This document shows positions 21,637-30,755 of a stretch of DNA of 64,000 nt, in pieces. The first letter of the stretch is position 1. Each line of letters starts with the position of its first letter. The notes under the pieces are model-generated. The model made no database searches and had not been told where the DNA came from. It saw nothing but the letters and a program-made list of their open reading frames with translations. Both the position numbers and the translations under genes were made by a program. The stretch covers positions 148,299 through 212,298 of the forward strand of contig JAILLP010000023.1 of assembly GCA_024693065.1 (NCBI GenBank), read 5' to 3'. This stretch comes from Paludibacteraceae bacterium. Its GTDB lineage: Bacteria > Bacteroidota > Bacteroidia > Bacteroidales > Paludibacteraceae.

Positions 21637-22980
21637 ATGAGAGATTTTAAGGATTTGAGGATTGCTGTCGCAGGTACAGGATATGTGGGATTGAGTATCG
21701 CCACATTATTGGCCCAGCATCACTCTGTTGTTGCTGTGGATGTGATACCGGAAAAGGTTGATTTGATCAATAATCGCAAGTCGCCGATTCAGGATGATTA
21801 TATCGAAAAGTATTTGGCGGAAAAACCTCTGGATTTGAAAGCCACTTTGGATGGGGCTTCCGCTTATAGGGATGCTGATTTTGTCGTAATCGCCGCACCT
21901 ACGAATTATGACCCTGTGAAGAATTATTTTGACACGAGTCATGTGGAGGAGGTGATAGACCTTGTCCTGAAAGTGAATCCGGATGCGGTGATGGTGATTA
22001 AATCGACCATCCCGGTTGGTTATACGCGTAATCTGTATGTCCGCTATGCGAAGAAGTTCGCTGAAACGGCTAGCCTTGCGGGGAAGAAGTTCAATTTGTT
22101 GTTTTCTCCTGAGTTCTTGCGTGAAAGCAAGGCGCTCTACGATAACTTGTACCCGTCCCGAATCATTGTGGGATATCCGAAAATCATTGACATCCCGGCT
22201 TTCAAGGAGGAGAATGATGCGATCCGTATGGTGGCTAATGACCATGCGGAGGAGTATGCGAGAACTTTCGCCGCTCTTTTGCAGGAGGGTGCCTTGAAGG
22301 AAAACATCGATACGCTCTTTATGGGTATGAAGGAGGCGGAGGCGGTGAAGCTTTTCGCCAATACGTATTTGGCGCTCCGTGTCAGCTATTTCAACGAGTT
22401 GGATACTTATGCGGAGGTGAAGGGCTTGGATGCGCAAGCGATCATTCAGGGCGTCGGCTTGGATCCTCGCATTGGTATGCATTACAACAATCCTTCTTTT
22501 GGCTACGGTGGATATTGTTTGCCGAAGGACACGAAACAACTTTTGGCGAACTACACCAATGTGCCGCAAAATATGATGACTGCTATCGTGGAGAGTAACC
22601 GTACCCGTAAGGATTTCATCGCGGACCAGGTGTTGCGTAAGGCTGGCTATTATGACTACAGCAATCAAAATGGTTATAGCCAAAGCCATGAAAAACCTGT
22701 CACCATCGGTGTCTATCGCTTGACGATGAAGTCCAATTCCGATAACTTCCGCCAAAGCTCTATCCAGGGCGTAATGAAGCGTGTGAAGGCGAAGGGGGCG
22801 AATGTCATCATTTATGAGCCGACGCTGGAGGATGGTTCGACTTTCTTCGGAAGCTTGGTGGTGAACGATCTTTCTAAATTCAAGACGCAGTCTCAAGCCA
22901 TCATCGCCAATCGTTATGACAGTTGTTTGGATGATGTCGAGCAGAAAGTATATACGAGGGATTTGTTTAGGAGAGATTGA
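21637..22980 (+). CDS. ugd: UDP-glucose 6-dehydrogenase family protein
   Basis: 447 residues. Clear similarity to E. coli Ugd is visible in [68 protein letters not shown] and the catalytic [19 protein letters not shown] (nucleophile C294), through [11 protein letters not shown] at the end. It oxidises UDP-glucose to UDP-glucuronate with two NAD. It is about 60 residues longer than E. coli Ugd owing to insertions near 136-152 and 180-205. Its neighbours would need UDP-GlcNAc dehydrogenase (WbpA), and this protein looks like Ugd, not WbpA. Either its specificity differs or WbpA is elsewhere. Confidence 0.88.
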   Translation: MRDFKDLRIAVAGTGYVGLSIATLLAQHHSVVAVDVIPEKVDLINNRKSPIQDDYIEKYLAEKPLDLKATLDGASAYRDADFVVIAAPTNYDPVKNYFDTSHVEEVIDLVLKVNPDAVMVIKSTIPVGYTRNLYVRYAKKFAETASLAGKKFNLLFSPEFLRESKALYDNLYPSRIIVGYPKIIDIPAFKEENDAIRMVANDHAEEYARTFAALLQEGALKENIDTLFMGMKEAEAVKLFANTYLALRVSYFNELDTYAEVKGLDAQAIIQGVGLDPRIGMHYNNPSFGYGGYCLPKDTKQLLANYTNVPQNMMTAIVESNRTRKDFIADQVLRKAGYYDYSNQNGYSQSHEKPVTIGVYRLTMKSNSDNFRQSSIQGVMKRVKAKGANVIIYEPTLEDGSTFFGSLVVNDLSKFKTQSQAIIANRYDSCLDDVEQKVYTRDLFRRD

Positions 22981-22985
22981 TTTAG

Positions 22986-24128
22986 ATGGGTAAGTACGAT
23001 TATTTGATAGTTGGTTCTGGTCTTTTTGGCGCGACATTTGCGTATCGTGCTTTTAAGAAGGGAAAAAGGTGTTTGTTGATCGAGAAACGTCCTAATCTGG
23101 GTGGTAATCTGTATTGCGAGAACATCGAGGGAATTAATGTCCACAAGTATGGAGCTCATATTTTCCATACGAATAATAAAACAGTTTGGGATTTCGTAAA
23201 CTCAATCGTTGAGTTTAATCGTTATACGAATTCTCCGGTGGCGAATTATAAGGGGTGTTTGTATAATCTTCCTTTCAATATGAACACCTTCTATCAGATG
23301 TGGGGCGTGAAGACTCCTGAGGAGGCTTCGAAAAAAATCGAAGAGCAAAAACGGGAGGCGCTTCGTAGTCTAAATGGACGTGAGCCTCAGAATCTGGAGG
23401 AACAGGCATTGTCTTTGGTCGGTAAGGATATTTTTGAAAAGTTAATAAAGGAATATACTGAAAAACAATGGGGTAGGAAGTGTACGGAACTTCCTGCTTT
23501 CATCATAAAAAGGTTGCCTGTCCGTCTTGTCTTTGATAATAATTATTTCAACGATTCATATCAGGGAATTCCGATTGGCGGATATAACAGACTGATTGAT
23601 GGCTTGTTGGAAGGCGTCGAATGTAGAACTGGAGAGGATTTTTTCCAGTCTGTTTGCCCTTCGACCGGAAAGATGTGGAAAGATAGCTGGAGGGAAATCG
23701 CGGATCGTTTGGTTTTTACTGGCCCGATCGACCAGTACTTCAATTATTCATTGGGAAAATTAGATTGGCGTACAGTTAGTTTTGAAACCAGGATAGTCGA
23801 AACGGCTAACTATCAAGGGAATGCGGTGGTGAACTATACAAGCCATGATGTTCCTTATACGCGTGTGATCGAACACAAGCACTTTGAAATGTTCGGACAA
23901 CAAGTGTATGATTGCCCGAAGAGTGTGATCAGTGAGGAATATTCCACTGAATATAAAGAGGGAATGGAGCCTTATTATCCTGTGAACGACGAGAAAAATA
24001 ACGGTTTGGCGGAGTCTTATCGGAAAATGGCGACGCAGGAGACTAACGTTATATTTGGGGGACGTTTGGCAGAGTATAGGTATTATGATATGGCACCAGT
24101 GATTGAACACGTGTTGCAGATCATCTAA
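22986..24128 (+). CDS. glf: UDP-galactopyranose mutase
   Basis: 380 residues of the flavoenzyme family. The FAD-binding GSGLFGATFAYRA motif lies near the N-terminus, followed by EKRPNLGGNLYCENIEGINVHKYGAHIFHTN, the signature of Glf. Later, EYTEKQWGRK and RLPVRLVFDNNYFNDSYQGIPIGGYNRL line the substrate site. It interconverts UDP-Galp and UDP-Galf in the cytosol, so the polymer probably contains galactofuranose. A glycosyltransferase with GlfT-like motifs is encoded at 28849. Confidence 0.95.
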   Translation: MGKYDYLIVGSGLFGATFAYRAFKKGKRCLLIEKRPNLGGNLYCENIEGINVHKYGAHIFHTNNKTVWDFVNSIVEFNRYTNSPVANYKGCLYNLPFNMNTFYQMWGVKTPEEASKKIEEQKREALRSLNGREPQNLEEQALSLVGKDIFEKLIKEYTEKQWGRKCTELPAFIIKRLPVRLVFDNNYFNDSYQGIPIGGYNRLIDGLLEGVECRTGEDFFQSVCPSTGKMWKDSWREIADRLVFTGPIDQYFNYSLGKLDWRTVSFETRIVETANYQGNAVVNYTSHDVPYTRVIEHKHFEMFGQQVYDCPKSVISEEYSTEYKEGMEPYYPVNDEKNNGLAESYRKMATQETNVIFGGRLAEYRYYDMAPVIEHVLQII

Positions 24129-24186
24129 TGTGTTCTTTGGTTGGTGTTATGAGTTTCAAGTGTGTTTTATTGAGAAAAGTTTGAAT

Positions 24187-25083
24187 ATGAATTTAGATGA
24201 AGAGATAAGATGCGGATATAAGGTGTCAGCCCAAATGAAGCATATTTGGAATGTGCAGATGAATTTGCTGAAAAAGTTATTGGAAGTCTGTGAAAAGCAT
24301 AATTTGAGGATTTGGGCTTCTAGTGGGACTTTGTTAGGTGCGGTTAGACATGGAGGTTATATTCCGTGGGATGATGATATCGATATGGTGATGATGAGGG
24401 ATGATTATAATAAATTGCTCTCTATCGCATCTGCTGAGTTTAAAGCTCCATATTTCTTCCAGTGTGCTTATACTGAGACGGTTCCATATCATAGAGGCCA
24501 TGCTCAACTTCGCATGGATGGGACTACGGCAATCCTTCCGACGGATTATAAGTTGGATTTCCATCATGGAATATTTATTGATATTTTCGTGTTCGATGCT
24601 GTCCCGGAAGACGATAAAGAGGTAACCCGTTTGATTGATAATATCCACTATTGGAAAGGAAAAGTAATGCAATTTGTATCATCTTCCCGCTTTTCTTTCA
24701 ATCCTATTCATGATTTGAAGTTGTTGAGGAGATTGATATATTGTCATACTCATGATTTTATTGAGTGTTACAGAAAATATGAGGATGCTCTCTCAACTTA
24801 TAGTATAGCGGATAATACATATGTTGTAAAATTAGGCTTACGATATGACCATGAGTATGTCGTTAAGAAGAAATTAAATAAAAATTTGTATGCTAAGACG
24901 ATATATATGCCTTTTGAAGATACTCAAATGCCTGTCCCTGAGGAGTATGATGAGGTGTTGACTGTTCTTTATGGCGACTATATGAACCCAAATAGAGAAC
25001 CAACATATCATGGTGGATATCTGGCTATTGATACGGAAAAAACGTATGAACCATATCTGCAGGAACTTAGACGAACTATGTAA
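24187..25083 (+). CDS. LicD family phosphotransferase
   Basis: 298 residues from MNLDEEIRCG. The longer reading from 24103 overlaps glf and adds a Cys-rich leader unlike the family. The LicD core SSGTLLGAVRHGGYIPWDDDIDMVM is intact (about 46-69), including the DDDID metal aspartates (D62, D63, D64, D66), and the C-terminal VPEEYDEVLTVLYGDYMNP motif is present. LicD proteins transfer phosphocholine or other phospho-alcohols from CDP-activated donors onto glycans. It suggests a phospho-substituent on the polymer. Confidence 0.85.
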   Translation: MNLDEEIRCGYKVSAQMKHIWNVQMNLLKKLLEVCEKHNLRIWASSGTLLGAVRHGGYIPWDDDIDMVMMRDDYNKLLSIASAEFKAPYFFQCAYTETVPYHRGHAQLRMDGTTAILPTDYKLDFHHGIFIDIFVFDAVPEDDKEVTRLIDNIHYWKGKVMQFVSSSRFSFNPIHDLKLLRRLIYCHTHDFIECYRKYEDALSTYSIADNTYVVKLGLRYDHEYVVKKKLNKNLYAKTIYMPFEDTQMPVPEEYDEVLTVLYGDYMNPNREPTYHGGYLAIDTEKTYEPYLQELRRTM

Positions 25084-25095
25084 AAAGAGACAGGT

Positions 25096-26547
25096 GTGGG
25101 TTTAAAACAAAGTGTCGTAAGTGGAGCTATATGGACAGGGCTTGAAAAAGTCTTGACCCAGGTAGTCCATTTTGTCATTGGTGTTATATTGGCTCGCATC
25201 TTATCCCCTGGTGATTATGGTGTGGTTGGAATGTTGACTATTTTTATTGCGATAGCCAATGTTTTTACTGATAGTGGATTGTCTAGTGCATTGATTCAAA
25301 AAAAGGATCGGACCGACACTGATTATTCCACTATTTTTTATTTCAATCTACTGGTGGCTGTCTTCTTTTATTGCTTGTTGTTTGTGACATCTCCGCTCAT
25401 TGCGGATTTTTATAACATGCCGATTTTAAAGGATGTGACGAGGATTGTCGCCCTCTCGTTGATAATAACAGGTTTTACAGCCGTACAAAGTACCCGATTA
25501 CGTATCAATCTGCAATTTAGGAAATTGTCCGTAATCACAATCTCAGGAATGTTAGTGACGGGAGCGACAGGTCTGGTTCTTGCCTTTAATGGTTTTGGCG
25601 TATGGGCTTTGGTTATTCAGACGATTGCCGGGAATCTGTTTTGCTCTGTATGCATTTGGTATGTCGCTAAATGGCGGCCAAGTCTTGTGTTCTCGAAGGA
25701 ATCGTTTAAAAGTTTGTGGGGAGTTGGCTCCAAGCTTTTGGGCTCAAGTTTGATTAACACTTTGTACAGTAATATGTATACACTTGTGATAGGAAAGTCT
25801 TTTTCCAAGGAACAGGTGGGATATTATAATAGGGGTAATCAATATGCGTTACTGCCAATGCAGTCTGTGCAGGACATGGCTGTAAAAGTGAATTTCCCTG
25901 TTCTGTCAAAACTTCAGGATGACGACGAACGCTTAATTTCCGCATACAAAAAACTGATGACGGTTCCGTTGTATCTACTTTATCCTATTTTAGTCGGATT
26001 GGCTGTCATCGCTCCCTATCTAATCCCTGTGATGATCGGGGAGAAGTGGATTCCTTGTGTGCCTGTGTTGCAGGTTCTTTGTATCGGATATATGCTAAGC
26101 CCGTTGACAAGTTTGAATCTTAATCTATTGTATGTGAAAGGGCGTACGGATTTGGTTCTGAAACTGGAGTTCTTTAAGAAACCGATCGGTTTCCTCATCC
26201 TATTCCTGAGTATTCCTTTGGGTTTGATCGGAATGGTGGTGGGAAAGGCCTTCTACGAGTTTGTCGCCTTTTCGTTTAACTGCTATTATACAAAGAAATT
26301 TTACGATTATGGTGAGTGGAAACAATTGAAGGCTTTGCTGCCGATTGTGGTTAATTGCGTCATCATGGCAGTGCTGGTCTATATTTCCATGTATTTCGTG
26401 GAATCTTATTTGGTAAAGATTTGTGTGGGTATCCCTGTGGGGATTATTTCATATCTGATGTTGTCCATTGTTTTCGGAGATGAAAATTATAAGGAACTGA
26501 AAAGTATTATTTGGGGGAAATTACATAAGTCGGATTCTGAGAATTGA
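25096..26547 (+). CDS. wzx: Polysaccharide flippase (Wzx, MATE/MOP family)
   Basis: 483 residues with about 12-14 hydrophobic segments. The start is GTG: MGLKQSVVSGAIWTGLEKVLTQ matches the usual WzxC-like N-terminus and no upstream ATG is available. The motifs LARILSPGDYGVVGMLTIF and FSKEQVGYYNRGNQYALLPMQ are typical of this lineage. It would flip the undecaprenyl-linked repeat unit across the inner membrane. The gene begins 12 bp after the LicD gene. Confidence 0.88.
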   Translation: MGLKQSVVSGAIWTGLEKVLTQVVHFVIGVILARILSPGDYGVVGMLTIFIAIANVFTDSGLSSALIQKKDRTDTDYSTIFYFNLLVAVFFYCLLFVTSPLIADFYNMPILKDVTRIVALSLIITGFTAVQSTRLRINLQFRKLSVITISGMLVTGATGLVLAFNGFGVWALVIQTIAGNLFCSVCIWYVAKWRPSLVFSKESFKSLWGVGSKLLGSSLINTLYSNMYTLVIGKSFSKEQVGYYNRGNQYALLPMQSVQDMAVKVNFPVLSKLQDDDERLISAYKKLMTVPLYLLYPILVGLAVIAPYLIPVMIGEKWIPCVPVLQVLCIGYMLSPLTSLNLNLLYVKGRTDLVLKLEFFKKPIGFLILFLSIPLGLIGMVVGKAFYEFVAFSFNCYYTKKFYDYGEWKQLKALLPIVVNCVIMAVLVYISMYFVESYLVKICVGIPVGIISYLMLSIVFGDENYKELKSIIWGKLHKSDSEN

Positions 26548-26584
26548 TTTTTAGAATTTGTAATAAGTAATAAGGGTGTAGGTG

Positions 26585-27562
26585 ATGCCGAATGATAGAA
26601 TCTTATCGATTGACTTGGTTAAAATCATAGCAATGTATATGGTTTTAATGTTGCATCTTGGCGTCCATAGAAATTTGTGTGCGGACTTCGATTATTCACC
26701 CAAGCCTTTCATGTATTCGATATCGGGCATCGCGATTCCTCTGTTTTTTATGGTCAGTGGGTATTTGCTGTCCGGACGTGCAATTACGTACAGGTACGTT
26801 CTGAAGAAGATCTGGGGAATTATCAGGTTGTGCTTTCTCGTGTGTGTGCTGTGGAACCTAATTAATTATATTAGGTTTGACTCATTCCATTGGGATTTCC
26901 CTTTGTGTTTTATACAAAAGGGTGGTTTCGGACATTTTTGGTATTTCGGGGCAATGATAATATTGTATTTGTTTGTGCCTGGAATATTAACTGTCCTGAA
27001 AAAAAATGCGGTGGTTTGGCTGTCGTTCTGGGGTGTGGTCTGTTTCTTCATGTTTGTCATGGATTATCTGTATGGCATAGAAAAAGACTACATCATACAA
27101 ACGTTTAGGGTTTGGTATTGGGTTTTCTATTTTAGCTTGGGCGTTTATATCCGGCTGAATCCCAATCTGGTGCAACGTGTGAAATGTTGGCATCTGATCT
27201 TAGCCATGGTGCTTTACGTCACTTCTGTCCAGTTGTTGAATACCAAGGGAATCGAATTCCATTTCGGTGATATCACATGCATCGCCTATGCGACAAGCGT
27301 GTTTTGTATGTGCCTTAAAATACAGCAATTCAGATCTGAGTCGGTCATTAAAGTGCTCTCTCGGTGTTTCCTTCCGATTTATGCGCTCCATGAGATACTA
27401 TTGGGTATGTTAGTGTATCATGAACCGTTTATCTCGATTGATGGATTGTTGCCTAGCTGGGTGGATTTTGGCGTGGAATATATCCTTGCATGTCTAAGTA
27501 TATCCTTGATTGCTGTCGGAATAATGAAAATCCCTTATGCTGATAGGGTGTTTAGAATTTAG
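26585..27562 (+). CDS. Membrane acyltransferase 3 family protein
   Basis: 325 residues with about ten hydrophobic segments. The N-terminal SIDLVKIIAMYMVLMLHLGVH contains the conserved membrane His of Acyltransferase_3 (OafA-like) proteins. The region PLFFMVSGYLLSGR also fits. ATG at 26585 is preferred to GTG at 26582. It probably adds an acetyl or other acyl group to the polysaccharide; the acceptor is unknown. It is one of four such genes in the locus. Confidence 0.8.
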   Translation: MPNDRILSIDLVKIIAMYMVLMLHLGVHRNLCADFDYSPKPFMYSISGIAIPLFFMVSGYLLSGRAITYRYVLKKIWGIIRLCFLVCVLWNLINYIRFDSFHWDFPLCFIQKGGFGHFWYFGAMIILYLFVPGILTVLKKNAVVWLSFWGVVCFFMFVMDYLYGIEKDYIIQTFRVWYWVFYFSLGVYIRLNPNLVQRVKCWHLILAMVLYVTSVQLLNTKGIEFHFGDITCIAYATSVFCMCLKIQQFRSESVIKVLSRCFLPIYALHEILLGMLVYHEPFISIDGLLPSWVDFGVEYILACLSISLIAVGIMKIPYADRVFRI

Positions 27563-27628
27563 GTTTTTCATTCCTATTTATGCGGGATGTATGGTGGCTT
27601 TTAGTAGGCTGAAATGATTTAGTTTTAG

Positions 27629-28852
27629 ATGGTGTCGGAGAAAAAGTACATATTGTTTTATATCGCATTTGTATTATATTGCATAGCTGCTTTTTTTGAT
27701 GCTTTGCATAAATCCGCTTTCTCTTTTTTGCCGATTGCGTTGATGTGCAATTATTTACGATTGCTGTCCGCAATGATTGCGTATGTTTCGTATTTTAAGC
27801 AGAATAAAAGTGCGATAAGTTTATTGATCGCAGTCGTTTTTGTTATACTGTTACCTTGGTATTTCAAGACGGCTTATTCTTCGCAAATATATGCCTCATT
27901 GGCGCTTATGTTGGCTGCCAAAGACGTCAAATTCGATGTGATTGTTGATTTGCTTATAAAATATTTATCGACGGCGTTGATTGTGGCAGTCGTATTCTCC
28001 GTCTTGGGTATTGTCCCCAATGAGTTCCAGTATAGGGAAGTCCCTTTGATTGGCGCATGGAAAAGTTATTATTTAGGTTTCCATTATTATTCAACGCCTG
28101 CATATTACGGTATGACGCTAGTTTTCATGTTGTTATACAAGAAAAGATTAAATTGCTCATACCTTTATTTGACCTTCTTAATCGGTTTGTCTTTGCTGGT
28201 ATATGTCGTTAGCTTTGCCAGATTGCAGATATTTTTGAATTTTGTTGTTTTTATTGCGTATGTCGTTTCGTACAAGTGGCATTGGATCACTTTTGAAGGG
28301 AAAATATGGAAATATTTCTCCATGACGGCGTTTGCGCTCATGACGATGGTTGTTGTGTTTTTGTCGTTTTCATTGTTGTTGCTGAGTGATTCAAGTTTTT
28401 TTGAATTCGTAAATGAGTGGACTAGTACTCGAATGTTTCTGAATATTCAGGCTTTTCTCACTTATGATATTAATCTTTTCGGCAACTTGATTGAGATTAA
28501 AACGCGGGATTTGATGCCTGGAGAGAATTATTTTTACATAGATAGCGGTTTCGTTAGTTTCTTGTTGTCCTATGGTGTCGTGTTCTATGTTTTTCTGTTG
28601 GTGATGTATGGACGGGCTTTCTACAAGATATGGAAGTGTAATTGTAAGTATTTGTATATATTGTTTAGTGTCTATTCTATTGCGAATATTTCTAACAATT
28701 TCATGTTGGGCGCGATCACATGTCCGGTTACATTTTTATTGTTCGCGGATATGGGGATTCAAGATAGTCTGTATGAAGGGAATATGAGAAAATTGAGGAA
28801 ACTGAAGCAGTTGTTAATTCTTAAGTATAAAGGTGAAACGTTTTTGGCATGA
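27629..28852 (+). CDS. wzy: Probable O-antigen/capsule polymerase (Wzy-like)
   Basis: 407 residues, almost entirely hydrophobic, with 10-11 predicted membrane segments and a large periplasmic-type loop around residues 240-310 (SSFFEFVNEWTSTRMFLNIQAFLTYDINLFGNLIEI ... YFYIDSGFVSFLLSYG). This layout and the DSGFVSFLLSYG motif after the loop are typical of Wzy-type polymerases. Wzy sequences diverge strongly, so the assignment rests on topology and on position beside wzx and glycosyltransferases. It overlaps the next gene by 4 bp. Confidence 0.65.
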   Translation: MVSEKKYILFYIAFVLYCIAAFFDALHKSAFSFLPIALMCNYLRLLSAMIAYVSYFKQNKSAISLLIAVVFVILLPWYFKTAYSSQIYASLALMLAAKDVKFDVIVDLLIKYLSTALIVAVVFSVLGIVPNEFQYREVPLIGAWKSYYLGFHYYSTPAYYGMTLVFMLLYKKRLNCSYLYLTFLIGLSLLVYVVSFARLQIFLNFVVFIAYVVSYKWHWITFEGKIWKYFSMTAFALMTMVVVFLSFSLLLLSDSSFFEFVNEWTSTRMFLNIQAFLTYDINLFGNLIEIKTRDLMPGENYFYIDSGFVSFLLSYGVVFYVFLLVMYGRAFYKIWKCNCKYLYILFSVYSIANISNNFMLGAITCPVTFLLFADMGIQDSLYEGNMRKLRKLKQLLILKYKGETFLA

Positions 28853-29745
28853 ATGATAAAGTAGGTATAGTTGTTGTCACATACAATCGTTTAGCATTGT
28901 TGAAGGAGGTTATTTCATCACTTCGTAACCAAACATATCAGAATAGGGATATTATTGTAATCAATAATGGCTCGACCGACGACACGAAACAATGGTTGGA
29001 CGAGCAAAACGATCTTATTGTGTTGACTCAAGACAATTGTGGTGGCGCAGGTGGATTCTTTACCGGTATGAAATATGCCGCAGAGAATGGTTATGATTAT
29101 TGTTGGGTGATGGATGATGACGTGATTTGCAATCCGGATGCGTTGGAGCAACTTCAGAATGCGTATCATTTGAAGGATAACATTGGTTTTGTGTGTAGTC
29201 AAGTGCGGGGTATAAACGGTGCTCCGATGAATACGCCTCAAGTGGACCAACGCAAGTCGGAAAATGGTTACGCTTATTTCTATGATATGATTGACAGGAA
29301 TATGATACGGGTTCTATCCTCAACTTTTGTGTCAGTATTCCTTTCCACCGCCATTATCCGTGAAGTGGGGTTGCCGTATAAGGAGTATTTCATATGGGGG
29401 GATGATGCGGAATATACAATGCGTATCAGTAAAAAGTATGTCTCTTATATGGTTTGCGATAGCATTGTTTTGCATAAAAGGGCGATTCAATCGGACTTGT
29501 CTTTCTATACGGAAACAAACGACGTGAGATTGCGGAATTATTACTATAGATTTAGAAATGAGGGATATAATCTGTTCAAGTATGGTAATATGTCGCAGCT
29601 ATCAAAATTTGTCTATTTTGTAAAACAATACTCTAAGGTGTTGTCTTTGTTTTTAAAAGGAGACACAAAGAGAGCCAGTATTCTATGCAAGGCTACTTCC
29701 TCTCTGATCTCATTTAAACCGATTCTTGAGCACCCAAGCAAATAA
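28849..29745 (+). CDS. Family 2 glycosyltransferase, GlfT-like
   Basis: 298 residues. The GT-A fold begins VGIVVVTYNRLALLKEVISSLRNQTY with INNGSTDDT, then DNCGGAGGFFTGMKYA and the metal motif WVMDDDV. The GGAGGF...WVMDDD combination resembles rhamnosyl and galactofuranosyltransferases of family GT2, and glf in the same locus makes a galactofuranosyl activity plausible. Cytosolic face of the inner membrane. ATGA overlap with the polymerase gene and 2 bp to the next gene show tight coupling. Confidence 0.85.
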   Translation: MNDKVGIVVVTYNRLALLKEVISSLRNQTYQNRDIIVINNGSTDDTKQWLDEQNDLIVLTQDNCGGAGGFFTGMKYAAENGYDYCWVMDDDVICNPDALEQLQNAYHLKDNIGFVCSQVRGINGAPMNTPQVDQRKSENGYAYFYDMIDRNMIRVLSSTFVSVFLSTAIIREVGLPYKEYFIWGDDAEYTMRISKKYVSYMVCDSIVLHKRAIQSDLSFYTETNDVRLRNYYYRFRNEGYNLFKYGNMSQLSKFVYFVKQYSKVLSLFLKGDTKRASILCKATSSLISFKPILEHPSK

Positions 29746-29747
29746 TC

Positions 29748-30749
29748 ATGGCTAAGAGCGAAAGGTTGTCTTATATCGATATCGCAAAAGGTATTCTCAT
29801 AATGCTTGTTGTGTTTCATCATATACCGCATATTGTCAAGAACGCAGGTATGTATGACCCATTTTGCCTATTGTTGGATTCCAAGAGATATATTTATACA
29901 ACTTTCTTTATGCCAGCATTCTTCTTGGTTACAGGTTTTTGCTCAAACTTTGATGTCCCATTCTTTAAGTTTCTAAAAAAGAATGTGAAGACAATATTGA
30001 TCCCGGCTTTTTGCCTGGGAGCAATAGCTGAATGGATTAGATTGATAGGCCTTGGAGAAACTCAATTAATAGCATATTGTAAATTGGGATTCTCTACTTT
30101 CATTAAGTTTGGCGGTCCATATTGGTTCTTGTCATCACTTTTTTTGTCGAAAATAATATATTGGATAGAAAATAGATTTGTAAAATCAACAAAAATCAAA
30201 TTCACGATTTCGCTTTTGTTGTTGATTATTGGTATCTGCATTAGTAATAGGTATTCTTTTGTCGAATATTGGTATATTCTTCATGCATTAGTTTTTCCGT
30301 TATTCTTATTAGTAGGACAGATTGAAAAGAACAAACAATTTCATAGTAATAAGTATGTGTTTGGTTGTTCTCTATTGATTTATGGTATATTAATATTTTT
30401 GTTGAAAGAACATCCTAGTATCACTGCTGTTATTGCCGTCTCAGATGCTTATATTCCTTGCTTCATAATTCTTTCCGTATGCGGTAGTTTTATTCTTCTT
30501 TATATTTGTAAGAAAATTTCCTCATGCGGTTTTTTGGAGAGATTGGGGAAAGATTCTTTGGTTATATATACATTACATATTGCGATTGCAAGAATAATGG
30601 TTAATATTTTGTCTGGATGTTTCTGTGTTAGTATGATGAAGTCATTCTTGACGTTTCTGTTTATATATTCTGCAACGCTATTGATTTTGATGTCGGTTGC
30701 TAAGTGTATGAACACAAAGTATTTGCAATTTTTAATAGGAAAATTTTAG
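29748..30749 (+). CDS. Membrane acyltransferase 3 family protein
   Basis: 333 residues with about ten hydrophobic segments. The N-terminus LSYIDIAKGILIMLVVFHHIPH and the following TTFFMPAFFLVTGFC match the Acyltransferase_3 pattern, with the conserved His in the first helix and a family-typical second segment. GPYWFLSSLFLSKIIYW is also characteristic. It probably O-acylates a sugar at the membrane. The coding sequence is AT-rich compared with the flanks of the locus. Confidence 0.8.
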   Translation: MAKSERLSYIDIAKGILIMLVVFHHIPHIVKNAGMYDPFCLLLDSKRYIYTTFFMPAFFLVTGFCSNFDVPFFKFLKKNVKTILIPAFCLGAIAEWIRLIGLGETQLIAYCKLGFSTFIKFGGPYWFLSSLFLSKIIYWIENRFVKSTKIKFTISLLLLIIGICISNRYSFVEYWYILHALVFPLFLLVGQIEKNKQFHSNKYVFGCSLLIYGILIFLLKEHPSITAVIAVSDAYIPCFIILSVCGSFILLYICKKISSCGFLERLGKDSLVIYTLHIAIARIMVNILSGCFCVSMMKSFLTFLFIYSATLLILMSVAKCMNTKYLQFLIGKF

Positions 30750-30755
30750 ATAGCC

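Noticed and set aside
21706..23037. Minus-strand ORF of 443 codons over ugd
   Set aside because: Ugd on the plus strand is certain; the antisense reading has no recognisable features.
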